Part shown: piece after piece, positions 49,013-60,111 of the stretch | Layout of the letters: each line of letters starts with the position of its first letter | Position numbering within the stretch: position 1 is the stretch's first letter | Assembly (NCBI GenBank): GCA_032718475.1 | Contig: JAUCBJ010003953.1 | Span: forward strand, 62,001 to 126,000 | Reading direction: 5' to 3' | Length of the DNA: 64,000 bases | Source of the DNA: Nemertoderma westbladi | Taxonomy: Eukaryota > Xenacoelomorpha > Nemertodermatida > Nemertodermatidae | The notes under the pieces: generated by a model | Told to the model about the DNA's origin: nothing | Seen by the model: only the letters and a program-made list of their open reading frames with translations | The model's database searches: none | Position numbers and translations under genes: made by a program

Positions 49013-50600
49013 TTACTTGCCTTAAAATCAGAGATACTTTAGTTAAACAAACTGTGAACATTACAATAAGATTATGCAGTTAGTAAAGGGTTAAGTTAAG
49101 ATCTTGACAAAAGGATCTCAGACGGCATTTAACGGGGACCAAGTTTTATTCAAGGAGGAATTTTCTTCCTTACACAATAATGTGTCTAGAGAAACCCGAA
49201 TTACAAAGTGGGAGGGGAGGAAAACGTTGTGATCAAAACCGGGTTTGGTGGTTAGATGACGTACGAGCGAACATTATAGATCTACACGGCTGCACTGGCG
49301 AGCAATGTTAACCACACTGAATGGCGGGATATGGAGAGATGCTTGGAGAATAATCATTCATTCGAATATATTTTAGGATATTTTTCGAATATAAACTTAA
49401 GAATACATTTCCCATATCTATTCAATTCCTACTCGCCAACGTTCGGATTTCAAAACTCCTTGCACATCGCATAATTAACTTATAATAAAGTGTTAGATTA
49501 TAAGTCTTGAAGTAAATAGTTATCATAAAGTAAGTTAATTACAATTTATTAAAGTTTTTGGATCTGTTTCTTTTCTCAAATCAATGAGAATGGTCAACCA
49601 CAATAATGGAATGAATGGAGCAATATTATCTAAGGGACACCAGGAAGTCTGTACTAATTTAAAGTAAATTAATAACATTTAAGGCTCTCATATAAAATGC
49701 TACGGTAGACGATTGCTTTTGGTTAGACAGAAGTAAGCTAATATACTGTACAGTAGTACCATGTCCTACTTTATTGCCAACATAACATATGTATGCTGTA
49801 TACAATATCTTAATATAAGAACGTCTGATATACAGTACATAACGTCCAATAATTGGTATTCTATGCAATCTTAAGAGTACAAAAATTGATGAAAAGAACA
49901 TTAAATAGAACATATTATTATACGTAAACTTTATTAACTGCTGTAAAAATTCCTTAGTATAACTAACAAATCAACACTACTGTATCGATTTACCGAACTC
50001 AAAAAATGATTTTTCCTGTAACGAAAAACTGTAACGAAACTTTTGTTGGCAAAGGTTTCAATTAAATTTAATAATAATATCAAGAAAAACTTAATAATAT
50101 TTTTCCAAAAGAATAAATATTTGTTTCATTACCTATCTACAGTATTACTACTGTATAAAATAAAATTATTAAAGATATATATTTATTTTATTTACACAAA
50201 ATTCGGCTATGCCAAGGTTATTGTAGGTCGGACTATAATTACATTATTATTTTTATGTACCGGTTTTTAAGTAGAGTAATTAGTTATGAATTTACCCGGC
50301 TCTATCAATGGCTGACAGTTATTAATAATCACGTTTATATAATGTACATTTGGCCTCCATTACACACAATGTTAATGAAACACTATTAATTCCAGTAACA
50401 TACTGTAAATTACTGTATGATATTATAATGATTGATATTCATTCATTCTTACTACCCAAGTATAAGATATCCAAAATATGTATGTATAGCCAGCCTATTT
50501 AGCAATATTGTTTCATACACTGGGACCGGGGTGGTTTGTACTGTATGATCTGGTATAGTTGGATTGTAACTGTAGGTGTAGCGAAGAGGATATTTAGTTA
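49013..50600. other. AT-rich intergenic stretch
   Basis: No gene or repeat family recognised; open frames at 49659-49913 and 50043-50270 are AT-rich and featureless. Confidence 0.3.
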
Positions 50601-51193
50601 TAGGCCCGGGCTCCACTGGAAAGTCGTAAGCTATAAGTCGAAACGATGAAACACAGTGGTTTCAATTGGAGCGTTTCGACTGGTATATCATAAGTCTTAA
50701 GTCGTTTGTTGCGAATCATTATATCCGACTAGAGGGCTGTGATTGGTTACTTTGGGTAGCAGCAAAATTATCACCAAAGGTTTTAAATGACATGACATGG
50801 TGTAATTCTTAAATTTTTCCTCCTAAATCTTTTCCCCTTAAATTTATTCTCTTAGCTGTGTGTATAATTTTTCCATTATACTCCTCGTATTTCGCTTGAC
50901 ATTTATAGGGTCAACCCAATAAAGCCTTTGGCGACGCTTTTCTCTCCTCCGTTTTAACCATTTATAGATAATATAGGTTTATGTTGGATCACTCGTTATA
51001 TAAAAACGAATTAAAGTTGATTAATTTATAAATCCCTTATGAATTTTGTTCCATTAAATGTGAGACACATCTTATATTTTTTAACAAAAGACTTCACTTA
51101 CCAATGCAGCACGGGAGCTATACTTTTGACACACGTAATCTGAAAACGATTTATGACTTACGACTCATGAGTTACCAGTGCAGCACGGGCCTT
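50601..51193. mobile_element. MITE-like element with GGCCCG terminal repeats
   Basis: The left end GGCCCGGGCTCCACTGG, then AGTCGTAAG, is the imperfect reverse complement of the right end (read inward GGCCCGTGCTGCACTGG, then AGTCGTAAGTCATAAATCG). It spans about 590 bp with no coding frame. Internal short inverted words (AAGTCGAAACG and CGTTTCGACT) suggest nested pairing. No target duplication is certain; TTA or TA at both ends is possible. Confidence 0.65.
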
Positions 51194-51260
51194 ACAGTAT
51201 TGATTCGAATTAGTCAAATTAATTGATTTAAAGGCCAAAAAGGCCGTTACATTGTGAGAT

Positions 51261-51370
51261 GGGGGGGGGGGGGGGGGGTGATGCAATGCACATCTCGGCG
51301 AATTAATATTAGCGGATTACGATGCAGGTTACAGTAGCACGTTATTATAACCAAAACAATAAACGAAAGA
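51261..51370. repeat. Poly-G run and dispersed repeat copy
   Basis: An 18-base G run (51261-51278) precedes TAGCACGTTATTATAACCAA then AACAATAAACGAAAGACAAT, a member of the dispersed family. It ends about 85 bp before the Rho-like start codon. Confidence 0.8.
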
Positions 51371-51453
51371 CAATACAGTAGTAAATACAGTCAATGGACA
51401 TGGTTATAAATTTTAAAACAATGATTATGTGAATTACATTTCTATTATCCGAC

Positions 51454-52056
51454 ATGTATACAATTAATTGTATTTTAGTTGGTGAACCCTACGTTGGTAA
51501 GACACACCTGATTGACTGTCACATAGAGAAGACAATAACTGAACAGTCATTATCATTAAACGGGACTGATAATAATGATTATGATTATAGTAATGGGAAA
51601 GCTATTCCTTATCATATGCGATTGTTGGATTACAGTGGATACGATGGAACGCAAAGTTTGAATCCTGCAGAGAACGGTTACGATGGAGACCAAACGGTGG
51701 CTCTTGTGTGTTTCTCCGTGGTTCACCCGGCTTCTTTCCATAGAGTTAAACATTTCTGGGCGAGGGAAGTGAAAACAAAATGCCCGGGCGCACCAATCAT
51801 ATTACTGGGCACAAAGATTGACCTTCGAGATGGCGATCCCAACATCATTAGGGTAATGAGAGCTAAAGGCCAGGTCCCGATTACAAAAGACGAGGGAGAC
51901 CTTATAGCTAGTAAGATCGGAGCTCACAGATACATGGAATGCAGTGCGGAGACGGGGGAAGGACTCGATGACGTGTTCCATCACCTTGTTTATGCGAGTC
52001 GCATAGCAACCGATAAACAAACTAAGTCGGACTGCCACCACTGTCGTATTAGTTAA
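51454..52056 (+). CDS. Divergent Rho-family small GTPase (single exon)
   Basis: A 200-residue protein of the Ras-superfamily fold, closest to Rho/Rac by its insert (LRDGDPNIIRVMRAKGQ, 124-140) and by CFSVVHPASF (86-95). Rho proteins are membrane-bound switches controlling actin. The P-loop is GEPYVGKT (10-17), with Pro where Rac has Gly12. The switch I stretch is replaced by an Asn/Asp/Tyr-rich loop (about 28-52) without the usual PTVFDNY. The DxxG of switch II is DYSG (59-62) and the next residue, normally catalytic Gln61, is Tyr. The nucleotide motif TKID (120-123) and SAE (164-166) are kept. The end CRIS is a CaaX box favouring farnesyl, with Cys194 as a possible palmitoylation site. GTP hydrolysis is probably impaired (inference). 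There are no introns. Confidence 0.9.
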   Translation: MYTINCILVGEPYVGKTHLIDCHIEKTITEQSLSLNGTDNNDYDYSNGKAIPYHMRLLDYSGYDGTQSLNPAENGYDGDQTVALVCFSVVHPASFHRVKHFWAREVKTKCPGAPIILLGTKIDLRDGDPNIIRVMRAKGQVPITKDEGDLIASKIGAHRYMECSAETGEGLDDVFHHLVYASRIATDKQTKSDCHHCRIS

Positions 52057-53324
52057 TACAAATCATACATTAAGTTTGGGTGCATATATATCTATACTAT
52101 TGACTATTTTTAAAAAAATGACTGTTATTGCCTACATACTGTACATATGTTAAGCTTAAGGCAACAGCGAATATTAGGATAATTCAAACTCTGCAACTAT
52201 TGATAGTCTAATTAAAATAAATATTCATGTTTTATCTTTTATAGCTGTTTCGGCTCCTACAGAAAGGTGTTAATGGCGGTTTAGTGGGATTCGCAAGTTA
52301 TTAATTAAATTTAAAACATTAGTGGTCAATGATAGACAATCACAGTTCGTTTTACTCCAAACCACAAGGTAAAGTGTACCAATATCCATACCATAAAAGC
52401 AACTGGTACTGGAGTCTTACTAATAATTACATTTGAACAAACTACAGTACTTCCCCCAGACTATATATATACATATATTTCGCGAAGGTTTATTTGAAAT
52501 TAAACGGCAATTATTTTAATTAGACCATGTATCTTTTTTGTTTATGAATGATATAGGACGCTGAAAGTGCGAGATATGGCGCTTTCGCCCCTGCTTTAAC
52601 CTTTTCGATAACTTTCGCATACTTTTCGGTAGCTTTCTTTAATTGTCCTCTTTCAGAACTATCCAATAAATAATATGAGCTAAATTCTCTAATTCTAGAA
52701 CATTCATTTATATATTCAGTACAGCTTGAAAAGGCTCAAAAAAAGACTGAACGACTGAAGCAGCGCGGAAACGGCCTTTATCCTTGTATCGAGTTTGATA
52801 AAACTCATTTTATTAATGAAAATAAAATCCAAGAAAAGTCATACTTGTCAACCATTCAGTCTATAATCAGTTATATTTAATTGTTACATCTGTACATTCA
52901 GACATTTGACCATGAATCTACCGTTTGATGATGCGATGCTGATGCTAATGTTCACAAGTATTGACACATTTACATATTAACTATAAACCGGTAACTATTG
53001 CAGTTTGCAAAAATATATAGGCCTGTAGGAATTATTTCCCGCTAGCGGTAACATTATAGTGCTGCACAGTACAGCAGTTTGTAGGCTACGGTAGTGCAGT
53101 AAGTAGGCCTAAAACCAATAACAGTTAATAACCCTACAACATCAGATACAAGATCATTATACTGCATAGCTAATAATAATAATCGGGTTTTTTAATAGTC
53201 CGCCCAGATGAAGTTTTAATCGGTCCACTATCAGACTCTGCTACAATCCTTTATAGACTATGCTCACGCGGAAACTAAATTATAAATCAATAATACTAGC
53301 ATTGTACTAACTATTTACATACTT
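52057..53324. other. AT-rich intergenic stretch
   Basis: 3' flank of the Rho-like gene. No further gene or repeat recognised. Confidence 0.3.
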
Positions 53325-53449
53325 GTTTGTAAATTAGCACTTTACAGTGTGATGATCTGAGTGGTTTTGTTACACGAACGAACGTTAGTGAGTGAAAATA
53401 AAGCCACGAGGATCAGAACACTGTAAGTGTAAAGTACTTTGCAACAAAT
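53325..53449. repeat. Imperfect inverted repeat
   Basis: TTTGTAAATTAGCACTTTAC then AGTGTGATGATCTGAGTGG (53327-53364) faces CCACGAGGATCAGAACACTG then TAAGTGTAAAGTACTTTGCA (53404-53443). It borders the foldback element that starts at 53460. Confidence 0.5.
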
Positions 53450-53459
53450 ATGTATGTAG

Positions 53460-53943
53460 TTTTATTCCAAAATTTTTAACATTACGAAATGATTGTACAT
53501 ATACATTATAAGTGATACAAACTGCACAAATTATATTAGTTGCTGTAGAAATAATTGTAAAAATGACATAAATTATGTTATAAATAAGTTAGCTTATATT
53601 TATGGTGGCGTTTGGAGACATGTTATAATAATATAGCTAGGCCCTACTGGTTATTAATAGCTATACCCCGCCTACCAGTAGGTAATGCAGTAAGCCTATC
53701 TGGCTGTCAGGCAAATTTCTACCTATTGCTTACGTGGTAACCATTGACTGCGTTAAGTAATGTCCCCTGAGTGGACATTACTTAACGCCGTCATGGGTTA
53801 CCACGTAAACAATAACACCAAATACGATACTAAATGTACAGACCAATACAATGCTGTAATGTTCTCTAAAGTTGTAAAGTGCTAAATAACAACTCGCTGT
53901 TAATAGTAACGGCATTGAGTAATGTTACAATTTTGGAATAAAA
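53460..53943. mobile_element. Foldback element with inner hairpin
   Basis: Terminal inverted repeats of about 26 bp (TTTTATTCCAAAATTTTTAA then CATTAC; right end almost identical in reverse). Inside, 53726-53765 and 53773-53813 form a near-perfect 40-bp stem (CTTACGTGGTAACC and GCGTTAAGTAATGTCC) with a loop of about 7 bases. Total about 484 bp, non-coding. Confidence 0.75.
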
Positions 53944-55060
53944 TATGTTTTCAGTAATTGACAATAAGTTATCACTCCATAGCAAGAACTAGACTAGCTA
54001 CAGTAGTAGAGTACCCCTTGGTCCATAGCGATGGCAGATTCCTCCGAGCTGGTAGCTGGCACGGAAACGGGTTCCATCACGGGCGGATCCAGGAACTCCT
54101 TAAAGGAGGCTGGGAGGCGAACTATTCTAGAATATCGTGTATTTATTCAATATAATAAATGGCCAGCTGCGGAAGCAAATACATACAACATTCGAATGTT
54201 TCCTCCACAGAACAAGTTATTTATTTAAAAAGTATAAAGTACAAATTCCAAATTCAGACCGTAGAAACTCAATACAATAATCAGTACTAACCAAATTACT
54301 AATATCCGCTTACATGATACAACTTGGAAATTATTGAACCTAAAGTTTGTAATATCGTATATCATGTTGCTTAGTAAATCCATCCATAGTAGGTCATTAT
54401 GTTATTATAGTTATAGGACATTTTAAGGTGATTCATTCCAATCCAATGATTGCAATAATATTATAAAGTCATTCGCGTTTAAAAATTGGCAACTTGCCTT
54501 GAAAAACTCTGGACTGCCAGACTGAATTTAGTTAAGATGACGAGTTGCTTTGAAATTAACATTATTATTTTGTTCATTTGTTTTTACATAAATTTTCCCT
54601 CCTATCTACTGTACAGTACAATATTGTCAATATTACAATTTACTTTACAGTGTAAGTAAATCATAGGCCCTACTGCTCAACAATACCGGTAATTGAAAAC
54701 AATTTTAACAAAAACAATTCAAATAGAAATCGTCAATCGGATAAAGGCCTACATGCAAAATCGTAGATAATAACAAATCAAATATCAAAAATAAAGGGTT
54801 GTGTCACTCACTGCACTGTTAACACAATCCACCAATTCGAAAACCAATGTCCACTAATAGCAACGAGAGTCAATAGCACAGTTCATAATCAGCTGTTATT
54901 AGTTCAATTTCTCCTGGAGAAGCTACATATATATATGCCTAATCATAATGCAAAATTAATAGTCAACGGATGATGTAATAACTTTAGTAAACTTATAAGT
55001 TTTAGCGGCATTCAAATAGGAACAGGAACTAGCTATACCATCGGGATCGGGATTGTTCGT
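53944..55060. other. AT-rich intergenic stretch
   Basis: No gene. The frame at 54031-54228 includes GGCGGATCCAGGAACTCCTT, a word typical of old repeat elements, and was not accepted. Confidence 0.3.
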
Positions 55061-56544
55061 TCATCTGTTCATCGTTCTAATGGAGCGGAGGAACGCAGAT
55101 AGTTCCTCTTTGTAGGGATCCTCGGGGGGGAACTTGTAAAGGGAAACCCGATCGTCGGAGGAACGAACTCTCAGCTGGCACTCGGCGACGTACGGATCGG
55201 TTAAAGTCAACCCCAATCCGAATCACCTCAATCTCAACCTCGTACCGTCGGCCGTGCGGAGCGATCGCGTGCAGCAAGGACCCCACCGCCCCGTTGCTAA
55301 ACTTCCAATAAGAAACGGTAACCCGCGGTAGTCGGTTGCTGGGAGACTGACCCAGGTCTACGTTGGGTTGCTGGGCAACCAACCGACCGGCGGTCTCCTC
55401 GGCGGACACGACATTTGTCCGGACGCTGTCCAACTGGACCTCCCCGACCAGGAATTGCGCCAAGTCGCACACGTGAGGGGCCTGTTCGACGATGCGACCC
55501 CCGCTGAGCGACACGTCTCACCAGAACGGGTGATCCATCAGTGAGTATGAGCAGTAGAACTGACATTTATTATAGGCCATAAACCGGGCCCCCGTGAGCG
55601 GCGATTAATTCGCGCATTTTGCGAACCCCGCCGTGATACCGGAACATGTAACCGACCGAGGTGCAGCAGTCGCTCTCCGTCCGAGCGGTTTCCATTGAGT
55701 CGAGTCACTCATCGAACTCCGAGAGATGGGCCAATGAGATGGGTTTCTCGATAAACGTGTTTAAACCTCGTTGAATGCAGCTCAATTCCAATGGATGGCG
55801 CAAAGAACCGTGGTAAAATGGAGGTACTCCTATAAAAACTGCGTCTACTTTCTGGCTTTCAGTTTGCGATAAAAACGTATCCAAAGACGAATAAACCGCG
55901 CAGTCTTTGTACATAGACAATGCTGATTGGGATAGACGTGTCTCCAGCCCCTGGTTCGCTTTGTCCACCAATGGGTCTACTATTGCAACCATCCGCACCC
56001 CGCCAATAGATTCCAGTCTGGACGCGTGGTCCCATATGGTCCATCTTTGGCACCACCAAAGTTACAGGATTAATGAAGGCAAGGAAGGGTCTTTCACCAC
56101 GTGGATATAAAGAACGGAAGTTACTTATTTACCGTATGGCCATTCCACTTCAGCGGTATAATCAAATAAAATAGTGTTAAAATATAATTTGGTTAAATTT
56201 AAAAAATAGTTCACAATTTAAAAGTTTAGGGTACTTGCGGTGGCGGGGCTACTGCCTAAGCAAAGCACTGACTGTTAACTAGAAAAACGTCGTTCCGGTT
56301 AATCCAAAACCTTAGTTTAAGATAAGAGAAGGAAAAACGTTCCGGTTAATCCAAAACCTAAGTTTAAGAGAAGAGAAGGAAAAACGTCGTTCCGGCTAAT
56401 CCAAAACCTTAGTTTAAGAAAAGAGAAGTGAAAAACGTCGTTCCGGTTAATACAAAACCCAAGTTTACTACCAAAGTTCACCGCTCCGGCGCCAATAAAT
56501 GCTATGTTTAAATCCCGGTCTAAATCCCCCTTTGTAGTGGCCAT
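55061..56544 (-). pseudogene. Gfo/Idh/MocA-family oxidoreductase pseudogene
   Basis: Gfo/Idh/MocA enzymes are NAD(P)-dependent sugar or cyclitol oxidoreductases with an N-terminal Rossmann domain and a C-terminal alpha/beta domain. Minus-strand fragments appear in order: IAFIGAGAVNFG (exon 1, NAD-binding glycine motif), WDHASRLESIGGVRMVAIVD, VDAVFIGVPPFYHGSLRHPL, FIEKPISLAHLSEFDE (the EKP motif), SVGYMFRYHGGVRKMRELI, YSLMDHPFW, DVSLSGGRIVEQAPHVCDLA and LTDPYVAECQLRVRSSDDRV. Disruptions: two extra bases near 56035, TGA at 55705-55707, two TAA codons at 55567-55572 with a frame change, TGA at 55518-55520, and a frame change near 55205. The acceptor before exon 2 also lacks AG. The intron (about 56055-56468) holds a short tandem repeat. 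The body is GC-richer than its surroundings. The number of lesions argues against sequencing error. Confidence 0.88.
56283..56465. repeat. Tandem repeat of ~56 bp, four copies, in the pseudogene intron
   Basis: Units contain CGTTCCGGTTAATCCAAAAC and TTAGTTTAAGA.AAGAGAAGG.AAAAACGT. Copy 2 lacks three bases (ACGTTCCGG where the others have ACGTCGTTCCGG). Confidence 0.9.
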
Positions 56545-57950
56545 TATTTGATTTATAGCGGCACCAGTATTTTCTATTTGGAAAAAAACAACGCACAAAG
56601 CAAAGTTCACGAGTGGACTCACTATGCGATCTACTCTCGAACAATAGCTACAGATCTGATGTTGACACAGCAGTTATTGTACTGTATTTGTTTTGCACAG
56701 CGTTCACTCATTGGACCTAGATACTGATGTAGTCAACAATCGTAGTAAATGAATGAACGAATTAAATTGCATTTACTAATTGCATTGCACATGCACACCC
56801 ATTACAAATATTCAGCGCCTACAGTGGGGCGAGCCACAAAGTATAGCCAGTCTTGGGCTTCATCAGTTATCCAAGTAATGATATTCTATAAGAAAGAAGC
56901 ACATTTTTAATTAACTGAAATTTGATTGTTCTGTCCGAGTGAAATGATTTTTGCACGCACAAAGCGAGAATACCAAAAGGTGCAAAATTCAATACACGGG
57001 GCAGAATATCTGAATTTCGGTTAAATGGAATTAGTGACAAGGAGTTCTTTCACTTTCAGACACGTTTTTTTATGGAACACGCAACGCACTATTTAATTTA
57101 AAAAATTTAACGAGTTACCGGTACTAATTTTACATTTCATTTACATTATAGGTATATATACCAGAACATACTGCCCAGACGTGTAATTATAATTTTCTGT
57201 ATGTTTAGTACCATTGAAGGATTTGGATGTTATAATTATTTTAATTATAATTATTTTGTAATAAATAAATACGAAATGTCTCTACAGTATAATATAACAC
57301 CACAATATAATATTTTAATCAGGGGCTACGTGCAGATATTAAATGTATTACACGGTGGTTCCCCGACAAAAAACACTTATCTGTGATTATAATATTATAT
57401 CAAATATTTAATATACAATTTTCACTCCTGCACTCGGGTCTCAATCTCGAAACCAGTAAATAATAGCTCCTGCGCTCTAACGACTGATCAAAGATGTTGC
57501 ACTTTCTATCACTGAAATAGTGATATAAAGACTTTCTGTCATTAATTAAGTGATATAAAGACTTTCTGTCACTAATTAAGTGATAATAACAACAGTGAAA
57601 TATATTTTCTAGAAATTTTAGTGAGAAATTGTGTATTTTTCAGATAAAATATATTAATATCATCACCAAAAATGTATTTCTAAACCATACCATGTGAATT
57701 AATTAAGTACAGTAGCTCAATCTGTCGGGCTAATATCATTTCCATAACTTTACAATATTGCTTCTGAATCATAAAATATCTGAATGTATATTTGGCACAC
57801 GTACCCGGTAGATTGTATTCAGTTACCTACTGTAGTCTATATTTAAATAGTATTTACTGTATTTGTGTATAATTTCCATGGTTTTAAGATATATTTTACT
57901 GTTTCCCTTTAATAATTCATGAATGAAGAACTAAAAATAAAGTTTAATTT
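56545..57950. other. AT-rich intergenic stretch
   Basis: No gene recognised. A 30-bp tandem repeat of three copies (GTGATATAAAGACTTTCTGT) lies at 57505-57590. Confidence 0.4.
57505..57590. repeat. 30-bp tandem repeat, three copies
   Basis: The unit contains CACTAATTAAGTGATATAAA and GACTTTCTGT. Each unit holds the dyad CACTAATTAAGTG. Confidence 0.85.
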
Positions 57951-58520
57951 ATGGATAATATATTATCATTAAAATATAGTTCACAAAAACTTTTGGATTT
58001 CTGGTTTTCAGAACATGCAGAGAACCTGTGGTGGTGCAAGAATGACAATTTTGATCAAGAAATATCTGAAAAATTTCTCCGTATCTATCAAAGAGCAAAG
58101 GAACCGGGATGTTTATGGGATAATAATTCCCCAAGAGACTATTTGGCTACTATAATTATGTTGGATCAATTGCCTCGTAATATGTTTCGAGGGATGCCGG
58201 AAGCATTCGCATCCGATGAACTGGCATTAGATGTTGCTAAACAAGCAATGGAAAAGGGATACGACAAAGACCTTAGTGATAAAGAACGATTGTTTCTCTA
58301 TATGCCTTTTCAGCACAGTGAAAACATAACCGAACAAGAGAAATCAGTAGAACTTTTCAAACAATTTGAGAGTAAAACATCTCCTGATTACGACTATGCA
58401 GTTAGACACAGAGATATTGTTAAACGGTTCGGACGATTTCCGCATCGCAACTCTATTTTAGGGCGGATTTCTACGCAGGAAGAGATTGCGTTTTTAAATC
58501 AACCGGATTCTGGTTTCTAG
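57951..58520 (+). CDS. DUF924-family protein (single exon)
   Basis: A 189-residue protein matching the DUF924 family, whose function is unknown; its all-helical fold is compared with TPR-like proteins. Conserved family motifs appear in order: LLDFWF (14-19), IIMLDQLPRNMFRGMPEAFA (68-87), FLYMPFQHSE (115-124), YAVRHRDIVKRFGRFPHRN (149-167) and ILGR (169-172). Length is typical for the family (about 180). The family is widespread in bacteria and fungi and patchy in animals, so old horizontal transfer is possible but not shown here. The codon use is AT-rich like the surroundings, which argues against a recent arrival. There is no signal peptide. The start ATG precedes the conserved region by about 13 codons; no earlier in-frame ATG is better. 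Confidence 0.92.
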   Translation: MDNILSLKYSSQKLLDFWFSEHAENLWWCKNDNFDQEISEKFLRIYQRAKEPGCLWDNNSPRDYLATIIMLDQLPRNMFRGMPEAFASDELALDVAKQAMEKGYDKDLSDKERLFLYMPFQHSENITEQEKSVELFKQFESKTSPDYDYAVRHRDIVKRFGRFPHRNSILGRISTQEEIAFLNQPDSGF

Positions 58521-59498
58521 AAAGTTATTCGTGATTGAAATATGAAGAGCAGTTGATCATAACAATTAAGGAACAGTTTGTTCTCGTAGAACAATCGACC
58601 GCTCACAATATTCAGTTGGAAAATAGTGATATGACTATTGACTTATAATCATAAATAAGGGGTGGGTATATCCCCTATCGTCAAAATTTCACAAATGTGT
58701 TTTTTTTTATTTCTTCTCGAGCAGAATTTAATTAGGATCTCAAATCTGTAAACCACTTAGCGAGATCTCTTTTAGTTCTCGAGTTATTGCTATTTTCCGT
58801 ATGACGGTCAGCCCGTCAAATTCTAAGACAGACAGACAGACTAGATCCCACAAAACAATAAAACTGACATCGCAAATGAAATCAGTGACCCCGAAAACCC
58901 CCGTGGTGAAAATATTAGCTCGGTGATGTGCTTCCTTCGTGATCAACCAACCAGAGACTCCGGACTGCCAGTTTTGGGCGGGAATTTCTAAACTTTGAAG
59001 GCAATTATCTCGGAATGACATTTTTATTTTTAAAAATAATACTCCTCCGCTATTTTTCAACCAGTTGTCTTTATTTTTGGCACATTCGAAAGGATTTCGG
59101 AAGTTCTTTAAAAGTTATCGGTTGGAATTTTAATAAATTTAAATTTTGTGTAAATTATCCGATTTTAATTAAAAGGTTACAGTTTTAGGTAAAATTAATT
59201 AAAATGGCTAATTAAAATTTATACAAGATAACTTTTGTAGATTCGATGGCGCTGAGTCCAAAAAAGTTGCTTTTAAGAAATTTGGACAATGATTGAGGAA
59301 GAAGTAGCGAAATTTTAGTGAATTATTTAATTCCGTCGCCAGCCGCTAGGGGAGAGTTCGAAAGTTTTAGGTTTTTTTCACTACGAGAGTTTTGTAAATA
59401 AATCCGCAGTAGAAAAAACATGCGCCACTTTCGGATGCCCATATCTGAGTTATTATTTAAAGAAATACACAAATTTATACATATTTTGACAGGTTGGT
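58521..59498. other. AT-rich intergenic stretch
   Basis: No gene. A GACAGACAGACAGACTAGATCC word near 58828, with a CGTCA.TT context, resembles common repeat debris. Confidence 0.3.
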
Positions 59499-59575
59499 GG
59501 GGGGGGGGGGGGGGGGGTGTATTGACTTTCATTTATTGTTTTGGTTAGAATAACGTGCCACTTGAACCTGCTCAT
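59499..59575. repeat. Poly-G run joined to a dispersed repeat copy
   Basis: A G run (59499-59517) is followed by TTGACTTTCATTTATTGTTT and TGGTTAGAATAACGTGCCAC, then TTGAACCTGCTC. This is the best-preserved copy of the dispersed family. Confidence 0.9.
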
Positions 59576-59961
59576 CTGACTAACCTATTCGACCTGTGTC
59601 GATTTACCTGTTAAGCCACCTCTCCGAAGGACTGAGGATAGCTGCGGTGCGACATGTGTAGTATCGATGGTAACACTATATCGGGTATGGGGTAACACAA
59701 TTTCTATAAAGGCCTCCCTAAATTCGGCCAACCCAACATCCCAATTTTATTAGAAATGATTTAAATCTCTACAAATATATTAAAACTTATTATGTTCACT
59801 ATAAATAGTTTTTATTAATCGTTTATCTCATTAACGATACGTCCGTTTCGTACATTTGAAATTGTAGGTATTATAGTACTGACACTGTACGTACAACTAA
59901 CATATTAAACGCATATCATAAAATACAAATAAAACATTAAAAACAATAGCTTATATTAATA

Positions 59962-60106
59962 GGGGGTCGCCCATAAAGGACGTCCGAGTAAATGCCGGAC
60001 TTTCATTCTATGCCGCAATATATATGGGCTTCACCTACAACTACAAGCGAATAGCCCCCCCCCCCCCCCCCCCCCCCGACCTCGGACGTATTTTATTGAC
60101 GACCCC
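59962..60106. mobile_element. Short MITE with TAATA target duplication and inner poly-C
   Basis: The left end GGGGGTCGCCCATAAAGGAC then GTCCGAG, and the right end (read inward GGGGTCGTCAATAAAATACG then TCCGAG), are inverted repeats. The 5-bp word TAATA lies directly outside both ends (59957-59961 and 60107-60111). The inside carries a 23-base C run (60055-60077). Length is about 145 bp with no coding capacity. Confidence 0.8.
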
Positions 60107-60111
60107 TAATA

